Positions 9,399 through 16,463 of a DNA stretch of 64,000 nt are shown piece by piece. The DNA lies in assembly GCF_031628175.1 (NCBI RefSeq), contig NZ_JAVLVT010000004.1:62001-126000 (forward strand), given 5' to 3'. Below the pieces are notes generated by a model that saw only the letters and a list, made by a program, of their open reading frames with translations, was not told where the DNA came from and searched no databases. Each line of letters opens with the position of its first letter. Within the stretch, counting starts at the first letter, position 1. The DNA comes from Lipingzhangella_A rawalii (GTDB taxonomy: Bacteria; Actinomycetota; Actinomycetes; Streptosporangiales; Streptosporangiaceae). The position numbers and the translations under genes were made by a program.

Positions 9399-9669
9399 TA
9401 CGTCGCCTCCATGTGCAGGGGCCTGGCAGAGGGGAACGTGTCTCGACACGATCGGCTCGCCCGGGGCACGACGCTGGGCTCGGTGGCGAGCATGATCACC
9501 AGCCTGACGGCGCGCTGTTACGGCACATGGCTCGACGTGTTGCCTGGCAGTAAAAGGTGAAGGTCGTCGCGTTACGGGTGCGTGACGGCGTGGGCCTCGC
9601 CGTCGGCGCGTCCCGGTGGGACGGATGCAGGACTACGGCCGCACCCCACCGTTGTGGGGCGCGGCTGGC

Positions 9670-10899
9670 TCAGTTCTGCGTCAGGAGTGCGTCCACGAAC
9701 TCCTCGGGGTCGAACGGGGCCAGATCGTCCGGTCCTTCCCCCAACCCGACCAGTTTCACCGGCACTCCGAGTTCGCGCTGAACCTGGATCACGATGCCGC
9801 CCTTGGCGGTGCCGTCCAGCTTCGTCAGGGCGATCCCGGTGATGTCGACGGCCTCGGCGAACACCCGCGCCTGGCGTAGACCGTTCTGCCCGGTGGTGGC
9901 GTCCAAAACCAGGAGCACCTCGTCCACCTGGCTCTGTTTCTCCACCACCCGCTTGACCTTGCCCAGCTCATCCATCAGGCCGGTCTTGGTGTGCAGTCGA
10001 CCGGCCGTGTCCACCACGACCGTGTCCACCCCGTCACTCATCCCTCGCGCCACCGCGTCGTAGGCGACACTGGCCGGATCGGCCCCCTCGTCCCGCCGGA
10101 CCACCGGAGCTCCAACCCGGCTGCCCCAGGTCTCCAGCTGGTCGGCGGCAGCCGCCCGGAACGTGTCGGCAGCGCCCAGAACCACACGACGTCCGTCTCC
10201 GACCAGCACCCGGGCCAACTTGCCGCAGGTCGTCGTCTTGCCGGTCCCGTTCACTCCCACCACGAGCAGGACGGCGGGACGGTTACCGTGCGGTTCGGTC
10301 CGCACGGTTCGCGGCAGGTCCGGGTTGAGCTGCCCCAACAGCTCTGATCGCAGCAGCTCCCGCACCTCGTCCACCGATCGGGTGCCCAGCACCTTGACCT
10401 TCGTCCGAAGGTTCTCCACGATTTGTGTCGCCGAGGTCACACCCACGTCGGCGGTGATGAGCGTGTCCTCGATCTCCTCCCATGCCTCGTCGTCGAGGTC
10501 CCGAGCCGACAGGAGACTCAACAGCCCCTGCCCCAGAGTGCTGTTGGACCGCGCCAGGCGGGCACGCAGCCGCACGAGTCGCCCCGCGCCGGGGGGCGGT
10601 GTCTCGACCACCGCCTCCGGGGCGGCGGCCTCAGGGGTAGGCACAGTGGCTGCGCTCGAGCCGGTGCCGGTGGCAGTGTCAGTGTCAGTGTCAGCATCAG
10701 CATCAGCACCAGCACCAGCACCTGCGTCCACGGTCGTGTCGGTGCCGCTCGTGGCAGTGGTGCCCGGCGAAGCGTCAGTTTCGCCGGGGGGCGGCGCCGG
10801 TGGGGAGCCACGTCCGGGCCGGGCGAACACCAGGAAGACGCCCCCCGCAACGAGGAGCGCGAGGATCAGAATGACGACGGCGACGATCGTGTAGTCCAT
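9670..10899 (-). CDS. ftsY: Signal recognition particle receptor FtsY
   Basis: A 409-residue SRP receptor GTPase. An N-terminal membrane segment (about residues 4-26) is followed by a ~75-residue acidic linker rich in Ala, Asp, Thr and Gly, built on a six-base tandem repeat. The NG domain follows: GVNGTGKTTTCGKLARVL, DTAGRLHTKTGLMDE, TKLDGTAKGGIV. It pairs with Ffh encoded further along this strand. In many actinobacteria smc precedes ftsY directly; here the upstream neighbour is a DUF305 gene instead (see findings). Confidence 0.97.
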   Translation of the reverse strand: MDYTIVAVVILILALLVAGGVFLVFARPGRGSPPAPPPGETDASPGTTATSGTDTTVDAGAGAGADADADTDTDTATGTGSSAATVPTPEAAAPEAVVETPPPGAGRLVRLRARLARSNSTLGQGLLSLLSARDLDDEAWEEIEDTLITADVGVTSATQIVENLRTKVKVLGTRSVDEVRELLRSELLGQLNPDLPRTVRTEPHGNRPAVLLVVGVNGTGKTTTCGKLARVLVGDGRRVVLGAADTFRAAAADQLETWGSRVGAPVVRRDEGADPASVAYDAVARGMSDGVDTVVVDTAGRLHTKTGLMDELGKVKRVVEKQSQVDEVLLVLDATTGQNGLRQARVFAEAVDITGIALTKLDGTAKGGIVIQVQRELGVPVKLVGLGEGPDDLAPFDPEEFVDALLTQN

Positions 10900-11211
10900 A
10901 ACGGGTCCAGTGTTTCAGACACGCCCAGCTTCGCGGGCATCGACGCTGACCGGCCGGGTTTGTGGATGGCACGAGGGCCTGTGTTTTGAGCCGTATCGGG
11001 CTCGCGTCTCCGCGCCTACTGGGGCGGCTTCGCCAGGATGCTCCAGCGGGGCCCGAGCGACGCTCCCTGCCCCGAAAGCGGTCGAAAACACTCCCACGTG
11101 GCATCGGCGGGTGGCCCCAGTGCATGTGGGTCGGAAGCGGCCGATCAGCCCGATGGGAGCGAAAGGGGCCGGGCGTGCGGACCGGAGCACCACACCCACT
11201 CCAGCGCCGCA
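10900..11211. other. Gene-free interval upstream of ftsY
   Basis: 312 bp between the ftsY start and the end of the DUF305 gene. I see no open frame with coding bias or a ribosome site. It must hold the ftsY promoter, but no convincing -35/-10 pair was found. It is one candidate junction of the inversion described in the findings. Confidence 0.5.
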
Positions 11212-11919
11212 CTAATCGGTCCGGTCGTCCACCATGGACTCCAGTAGCTCGATCTCGGCCTCCTGGGCCACCTCCATGCCGTGGGCCAGGTCGACAACAT
11301 AGGGCTCGTCGGCAAGAACCCGGGCGACCTCGGCCATCTCCACCCCGCCCTCGTGATGTTCGATCATCAGCTCCAGGTACAGGATCTCGGCTTCGACGCC
11401 GGTGGCCTCGGCCAGCTCGTCCATCTGGTCAGCGTCGATGTAACCGGGCATCTCCTCGGGGGCCGGCTCCCCGGAGTCCACGCCGTGCCCGTGACCCTCC
11501 ATCCAGGCCATCTGTGGCTGGGATCCCCGGATTGGCAGATCCCACTGCACCAGCCAGCCGTGCATGCGCCCGACCTGGGACTGCTGGGTTCGGGCGATAT
11601 CCGTGGCCACCGCCCGCAACTGTTCGTCCTCGGTCTTCTCGAGGATGAGTAGGGACATGTCGACCGCCTGGGTATGGTGGACACTCATGTCCCGCAGGAA
11701 CCCCGCATCCGCAGAGGAGTCGATGGGGTGACTGGGGCGCCCCAGGAGGTATCCCACCACCAGCGCGAGTGCGATCAGGACGATAGACGTGAACAGTGGC
11801 AGGGTGCGCCGCCCCCGCGTGGGGGTCGACTGGGCCGGTGTCGGGCTCGTGCCCGATGTTGGCGCATCGGTGTTGTCCGGACCCTCAGCTGGGTCCACTT
11901 CGTGTTGATCTGAAACCAT
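11212..11919 (-). CDS. DUF305 domain protein, membrane-anchored, putative metal-binding
   Basis: A 235-residue protein: a disordered Pro/Thr N-terminus, one membrane segment around residues 42-59 (TSIVLIALALVVGYLL), then an extracytoplasmic DUF305 four-helix domain. Both diagnostic Met-x-x-His-His patterns are present, DMSVHHTQAVDM and LMIEHHEGGVEM. These His/Met clusters are associated with copper binding in related proteins; that is family knowledge and was not shown here. It is divergent from a DUF3105 gene across an 84-bp promoter region with three CATACGC repeats, a pairing seen in many actinobacteria. Confidence 0.88.
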   Translation of the reverse strand: MVSDQHEVDPAEGPDNTDAPTSGTSPTPAQSTPTRGRRTLPLFTSIVLIALALVVGYLLGRPSHPIDSSADAGFLRDMSVHHTQAVDMSLLILEKTEDEQLRAVATDIARTQQSQVGRMHGWLVQWDLPIRGSQPQMAWMEGHGHGVDSGEPAPEEMPGYIDADQMDELAEATGVEAEILYLELMIEHHEGGVEMAEVARVLADEPYVVDLAHGMEVAQEAEIELLESMVDDRTD

Positions 11920-11943
11920 TGGGGTCTTTCGCCCTTGGGACCA

Positions 11944-11967
11944 CATACGCTCATACGCAGCATACGC
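11944..11967. repeat. Three direct copies of CATACGC in a divergent promoter
   Basis: CATACGC occurs at 11944-11950, 11952-11958 and 11961-11967, so starts are 8 and 9 bases apart. The array lies in the 84-bp gap between the DUF305 and DUF3105 starts, 25 bp from the former and 36 bp from the latter. A regulator-binding array is a reasonable guess; no factor can be named. Confidence 0.45.
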
Positions 11968-12003
11968 AGCGGGGGACAACGTCCGTCCGACCGGGAGAGG
12001 TAG

Positions 12004-12744
12004 ATGGGGCAGAGCGCAGCGCAGCGACGTCGGCAGAAGTCCGCGGAGATGAAGCAGCGACGAATCCGCGAGGCCCAACGCCGGAAGGCCATCCGTACCG
12101 GCGGGCTCACGGCCGTGGGCGTGTTGGCTGCGGGATTCCTCGGTTTCGCCGGATACATGGCTTATGACCAGCGCACCATCTCTGGTTTGGAGACCTACAG
12201 CGGGCTGGATCGCACCCACGTTCCGGAACCACCCGACTACCAGATGTCCCCGCCGGCCGGGGGCCAGCATCATGAGCAGTGGCAGAACTGTGGCGTCTAC
12301 ACCCAGCCCATCACCGATATGCACGCGGTGCACTCCCTGGAGCACGGTGCAGTGTGGATCACCCACTCCCCCGATCTGCCTCGGGAGGAGGTCCAGACGC
12401 TGCACACCTACTACACTCCCGGCGACTACATCCTGATCAGCCCCTACACCGGAGACATGCCCGACGACTCCGACATCGTACTCAGCGCCTGGGGAGCCCA
12501 GGTCGCCGTGGACGACCCCGAGGACGAGCGGATCGAGAAGTTCCTCCGGCGGTTCGAGCAGAGCAACGACGTTCCGGAGCCGGGGGCGCCCTGCTCCGGA
12601 ATGATCGACGAAACCGCCCCGCAGCTGGAGGCCCAGGGGCAGGACACCGGCGTGGACCTCGGCGAGTACGCCCTGGACGGCGACGATGCGGACGCCGACA
12701 GCGCCGATGACGAAGACGACGAGGGCGAGGACGAGGACGACTAG
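12004..12744 (+). CDS. DUF3105 domain protein, membrane-anchored (copy A)
   Basis: A 246-residue protein with a basic N-terminus, one membrane segment around residues 37-56, and an extracytoplasmic DUF3105 domain: NCGVYTQPI, the invariant HAVHSLEHGAVWI, YYTPGDYILISP and a conserved PGAPCSG near the end. The C-terminus is a run of Asp/Glu. His, Cys and Glu conservation suggests a metal or disulfide role, but the function is unknown. GGGAGAGGTAG precedes the ATG. It pairs divergently with DUF305. A second, clearly homologous DUF3105 gene lies at 43793-44716. Confidence 0.88.
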   Translation: MGQSAAQRRRQKSAEMKQRRIREAQRRKAIRTGGLTAVGVLAAGFLGFAGYMAYDQRTISGLETYSGLDRTHVPEPPDYQMSPPAGGQHHEQWQNCGVYTQPITDMHAVHSLEHGAVWITHSPDLPREEVQTLHTYYTPGDYILISPYTGDMPDDSDIVLSAWGAQVAVDDPEDERIEKFLRRFEQSNDVPEPGAPCSGMIDETAPQLEAQGQDTGVDLGEYALDGDDADADSADDEDDEGEDEDD

Positions 12745-12767
12745 CGCGGCCCAACAACCGCCGAGGT

Positions 12768-13235
12768 CTAGAGATCCCCGTCGGTGCGTTCGGGAACGAT
12801 CTCACCGATAACGTCGCTGACCGCGACCAGTCCCTGCGCCGGAACCCCGTAGACGGCCGGGATCGCGAGCTCGACGTAGACCTCGTGGCCGAGCGCGGTG
12901 AACAGGTGCGGCTCCGCGCTGCCCTCGGGTTCGGGGAGCCAGGCCACGTCGTTGACCACCTGGAGTTCGGAGTCCGGGGCGTAGGCGTCGGGTCGGTCCA
13001 CCCCACAGCGAAGCGTGATCGGGGGGTCGCCCCAGGCCGTGGTGAAGTCCGACTCTGGCTCGGTGGGAACCCGGTCCTCACCGTAGAGGGTGTCCGGAAC
13101 CGCGTCGACGACATCACGGCACAGCTCCGCCGCGGCGTCGTCCAGCTCCGGCGGCGGGCCAGTCCCGGCCGGTGCGCCACATGCGGCCAGGAGAAGGGCA
13201 GTGGCCCCGGTCAGGGGCGCCAGCACGCGTCGCAT
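12768..13235 (-). CDS. DUF3515 family lipoprotein
   Basis: A 155-residue predicted lipoprotein: MRRVLAPLTGATALLLAACG with the lipobox LLAAC and Cys19. The mature part carries the DUF3515 pattern: a Cys in AAELCRDVVDAVPDTL, a Trp-Gly-Asp-Pro-Pro-Ile motif with LRCGVDRP, and an Asn-Asp-Val-Ala-Trp segment. The function of this actinobacterial family is unknown. It is convergent with the DUF3105 gene and is followed upstream by the Lrp-type gene and thiL, a common actinobacterial neighbourhood. Confidence 0.85.
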   Translation of the reverse strand: MRRVLAPLTGATALLLAACGAPAGTGPPPELDDAAAELCRDVVDAVPDTLYGEDRVPTEPESDFTTAWGDPPITLRCGVDRPDAYAPDSELQVVNDVAWLPEPEGSAEPHLFTALGHEVYVELAIPAVYGVPAQGLVAVSDVIGEIVPERTDGDL

Positions 13236-13250
13236 GCCAACGACTCCACT

Positions 13251-13481
13251 CTACAGTTGCACGATCGGGCAGGTCAGTGTCCGCGCGATGCCGTCCAACT
13301 TCTGGACCCGGGCGACGACCATACGTGCCAGCTCGTCGATGTCGGCAGCCTCGGCGCGCACGATCACATCGTAGGGGCCGGTGACGTCCTCGGCCTGGGT
13401 CACGCCGTCGAGGCCCGCGATCTCCCGCGCCACGTCGGCGGCACGGTCCATCGTCGTCTGGATGAGGATGTACGCCTGCAC
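13251..13481 (-). CDS. Stand-alone Lrp/AsnC effector-binding (RAM) domain protein
   Basis: A 76-residue protein consisting only of the Lrp/AsnC ligand-binding domain (MQAYILIQTTMDRAADVARE, TGPYDVIVRAEA, then VQKLDGIARTLTC). It lacks the DNA-binding helix-turn-helix, as do many actinobacterial homologues next to thiL. It probably oligomerises and binds an amino acid or related ligand, possibly modulating a full-length Lrp elsewhere. The start is GTG at 13481. Confidence 0.88.
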   Translation of the reverse strand: MQAYILIQTTMDRAADVAREIAGLDGVTQAEDVTGPYDVIVRAEAADIDELARMVVARVQKLDGIARTLTCPIVQL

Positions 13482-13543
13482 GATACGTTCACTCCCGGGG
13501 TCTAGACCATTGACTGTCGAGCCGCCACCGTATCCTGAGCATT

Positions 13544-14572
13544 GTGACGAGCACTATTGGTGACCTTGGCGAATTCGCGCTGATCGACCGGGTAACTGCC
13601 AGATTCCCGAACACCGAGGACGTAATCCTCGGCCCCGGTGACGACGCCGCCATCCTGCGGGTGCCCGACGGCCGGGTCGTGGCCAGCACCGACCTTCTCG
13701 TGGAGGGACGACACTTCACCCGGGAGTGGTCCACGGGCCGGGACGTGGGGCACAAGGCGGTGAGCCAGAATCTGGCCGACGTGGCGGCCATGGCCGCTCG
13801 CCCCACCAGTATGCTCCTGGGGCTGGCTCTACCGCGCGACCTACCACTCGCCTGGGTGGACGAGCTGACGGACGGCCTGGCCGCGGGGTGCCGCCATGCT
13901 GGTGTCACGGTCGCCGGGGGCGATGTGGTGGGCTCGGACACGCTAACGATCTCCGTGACCGCATTCGGAAACCTGGCCCCCGGACAGGAACCGCTCCGCC
14001 GCAGCGGGGCCCGTCCCGGGAATGTTGTCGCGGTGTGTGGCCGGCTCGGCCTGTCGGCGGCCGGACTGGCACTGGTACAGCGGGGGCTGGACGAGCCCGC
14101 CGCGTGTATCCGGGCCCATCTACGTCCGGATCCTCCCCTGGATGCGGGCCTCGACGCCGCGCGACGTAATGCCACGGCAATGCTCGACATCAGCGACGGT
14201 CTCCTTCAGGATCTCGGGCATATCGCGGTCGCGAGCAATGTCGCGATCGATCTTCGAGACGCGCTCCTGCCTCGAGATCCGGAGGTGGTAACGGCCCTCG
14301 CCCGTCTCCACCAGCTCGGAGCGGGGCCTGCGAACGAGGTGGAATTCGTTCTTGGCGGTGGCGAAGACCATGCCCTGGTGGCCACATTTCCCAGGGACAC
14401 GGATCTGGGCTCCGACTGGATTCCCATCGGCCACGTGACAGAGCTCCCGCCCCAGTCCGCCACGGAGCACACACACGGCACACGCGTCACGGTGGACGGA
14501 CGGGCGGCCGACATCTACGGTTGGGACCATCTGGGCGCTCGGGACCGCCGCATGCGAGGCAGAAACCGTTAG
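13544..14572 (+). CDS. thiL: Thiamine-monophosphate kinase
   Basis: A 342-residue ATP-dependent kinase producing thiamine diphosphate from thiamine monophosphate. The PurM-like ATP/Mg motifs are visible: GPGDDAAIL, STDLLVEGRHF, NLADVAAMAARP, AGGDVVGSD, MLDISDGLLQDLGHIA and GGGEDHALVATFP. The start is GTG at 13544, 62 bp from the divergent Lrp-type gene. Length is normal for the family. Confidence 0.96.
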   Translation: MTSTIGDLGEFALIDRVTARFPNTEDVILGPGDDAAILRVPDGRVVASTDLLVEGRHFTREWSTGRDVGHKAVSQNLADVAAMAARPTSMLLGLALPRDLPLAWVDELTDGLAAGCRHAGVTVAGGDVVGSDTLTISVTAFGNLAPGQEPLRRSGARPGNVVAVCGRLGLSAAGLALVQRGLDEPAACIRAHLRPDPPLDAGLDAARRNATAMLDISDGLLQDLGHIAVASNVAIDLRDALLPRDPEVVTALARLHQLGAGPANEVEFVLGGGEDHALVATFPRDTDLGSDWIPIGHVTELPPQSATEHTHGTRVTVDGRAADIYGWDHLGARDRRMRGRNR

Positions 14573-14627
14573 GCTCACCCAAGCGAAAGCTGTGACGGAT
14601 GTCCGGAACGGGTGGAAGGGCGAGACG

Positions 14628-15380
14628 ATGGCTCGGCACAGCGCGGCGGACGGTGGCCAGGTCAGCCGAGGAGCCCATCGTGCGGGGCCGACCGGCAGCG
14701 GGCCGCTGGCCAATCTGACCAACGTTGTGAGTAGCACCACCCCCAGGCGGGTTCGTCCCCCCCGGCCACTGCGCGTGTTCGTGGTATCCGGCCTGGTGTT
14801 GAGCCTGCTGCTGCTGGGCTACAGCACAACCCTGGTGAATCTTCGGTTCACGGAACCCCCCGTCGATGACAGTCCCGAAGGCTCGCCCAACTCACAGCTA
14901 CCCGCGGGTCAACCCTCTCCCGGCGAGGGCGGCTCGTCACCGTCCCAACTGCCATCAGCCCAGGCCCGAGACACCCTGGAACCCGCCCCGAGCAGCCCCA
15001 CTCCAACCCCTGCGGACGAAGAGCAGAACGAAACGGATTCGCCGAACCAGACAGAATCCGAAACCCATGCGACACCGACCCTCAGTGTGGACTACGGCAT
15101 GACCGAATGGGGCGAGGACAGCTTCGGCGGTCACCTGATCATCACCAACGGAGGGTCCTCGGCCATCTCGAACTGGGAGATCGAGGTGTCCTTCACCGAC
15201 GCGCAGCTGGTCGCCGCGTGGGAAGCCGACTGGGAACCGACCAGTTCCGGAGCCCGATTCCAACCGCCCCACTGGCAGGAGGAGCTGGCCCCGGGCGAGT
15301 CCACCCGGGTTCAGTTCAGCGCCGAGGGACGGCCACAGACCCCGGAGTGCACGATCAACGGGGAATCCTGCCAGCTCTAG
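14628..15380 (+). CDS. Membrane-anchored protein with a C-terminal CBM2-like domain
   Basis: A 250-residue protein: a cytoplasmic N-terminus of ~50 residues, one membrane segment (VFVVSGLVLSLLLLGYSTTL), an extracytoplasmic Pro/Ser/Thr/Glu-rich linker of about 80 residues, and a final ~95 residues resembling a family-2 carbohydrate-binding module. Matching features are FGGHLIITNGGSSAISNWEI, the Trp-containing AAWEADWEP and PPHWQEEL, LAPGEST, and the terminal Cys pair in PECTINGESC. CBM2 modules bind cellulose or chitin and are normally fused to glycosidases; no catalytic domain is present. ATG at 14628 follows GGAAGGGCGAGACG. Confidence 0.75.
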   Translation: MARHSAADGGQVSRGAHRAGPTGSGPLANLTNVVSSTTPRRVRPPRPLRVFVVSGLVLSLLLLGYSTTLVNLRFTEPPVDDSPEGSPNSQLPAGQPSPGEGGSSPSQLPSAQARDTLEPAPSSPTPTPADEEQNETDSPNQTESETHATPTLSVDYGMTEWGEDSFGGHLIITNGGSSAISNWEIEVSFTDAQLVAAWEADWEPTSSGARFQPPHWQEELAPGESTRVQFSAEGRPQTPECTINGESCQL

Positions 15381-15911
15381 GGTCTGCTTCTTGGGCTTGG
15401 GAGCGAGGTTGGGCCTGGCCCGGCGATATCCCCCCCGTCCCCGATCCCGCCGGCTGTCGTGCGGGGGAGCGTGTTCCCCCGCACAGCGGAATGCGCCCCA
15501 CGGTCACCGCAACCCACCTCCACCGCTGGCCGTCGTGCGGGGGAGCGTCCCGGGAACAGGACACCACCGGCCACCACCAGGGCGCGACGCCGCCGGCGGC
15601 CGACACGGTGCGCGCCCCTAACCAAGCACCGTCACCCGCACGTTCCCCGGCGAGTCGCACGCGGGCGTGCCGCTCCAGCCGCGCCGTGGGCGTTGTTGCA
15701 CGCCCGGGGCGCTGCCCCACCCACGGTCATCGGCCGCCAGCCCAGGCAGTGTGCACAGTGCCGCGCAGTGTACACAGCGCAGTACCACTGAACACGAACC
15801 GTATTCCGGGCACGAAAACGGCGCCGCACTCCTCGTGCGACGCCGAAGCCGGATGGGGCACGCGAATCCGCGCCGCAGGCGCGTCGGACGTGCCGGACAC
15901 GGCCCAGGGAC
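15381..15911. other. 531-bp interval without a supported gene
   Basis: It lies between the CBM2-like gene and the end of rpmB. Several GC-rich open frames cross it, but none has a ribosome site or recognisable product. A 20-base unit (GGCYGTCGTGCGGGGGAGCG) occurs at about 15451 and 15530, and alternating TGTGCACA/GTGTACAC palindromes occur around 15750-15775. It could be remnant or regulatory sequence. Confidence 0.4.
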
Positions 15912-16097
15912 TTACCGGGTCACCCGCCCACTCTTGATGCACGTGGTGCACACCTTCAGGCGGCGCGCGGTGCCGCCCTGCTTGGTGCGCACGGTCTGGA
16001 TGTTCGGGTTCCAGCGGCGGCGGGTGCGACGGTGCGAGTGGGAAACACTGTTGCCGAACCCTGGTCCCTTGCCGCAAACGTCGCAGACGGAAGCCAC
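15912..16097 (-). CDS. rpmB: 50S ribosomal protein L28, zinc-ribbon (C+) form
   Basis: A 61-residue L28 starting at GTG 16097, with GGAG seven bases upstream. VASVCDVCGKGPGFGNSVSH and GGTARRLKVCTTCIKSGRV provide both CxxC pairs, so this is the zinc-containing form. Actinobacteria often also carry a cysteine-free paralogue induced by Zur under zinc starvation; that copy is not in this window. It is divergent from recG across 366 bp. Confidence 0.96.
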   Translation of the reverse strand: MASVCDVCGKGPGFGNSVSHSHRRTRRRWNPNIQTVRTKQGGTARRLKVCTTCIKSGRVTR

Positions 16098-16463
16098 GGT
16101 TACTCCATTCAGGCACGGGGCGGGATCGGCCAGGCGACCCGACACCCACGGGAAAGTTCTGCTCAGCAAAAATACCGGCGCCAACGGGCCGACCAGGGCA
16201 GCCTATCGTATGGTCGCGCGGGATTCGTTCGACCAGTATAGCGCTCCGGTGGGGTGAACCGCACCGGACGGACCGGTCACACCCCGATCGAGCCCAGGTA
16301 CCACGGCACACCCGGGCCGGCGTCGGGCCCCGGAATCCGCGCGAGGACCCGCCGTCGGGCCCACCGCGGTCTGCGACAGCGCATGGCGACCGTATGCCCA
16401 CCTGCCGCCCCCTGTGTGGCACCACAGCGTGAGTACCTGCCCACAACACCCTAGGATGCGAAC
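16098..16463. other. Divergent rpmB/recG control region
   Basis: 366 bp with no supported gene. On the minus strand TATACT (complement of 16235-16240) looks like a -10 element for rpmB, but no matching -35 is present at a normal spacing. No operator-like palindrome or riboswitch-like structure was recognised. Confidence 0.4.
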
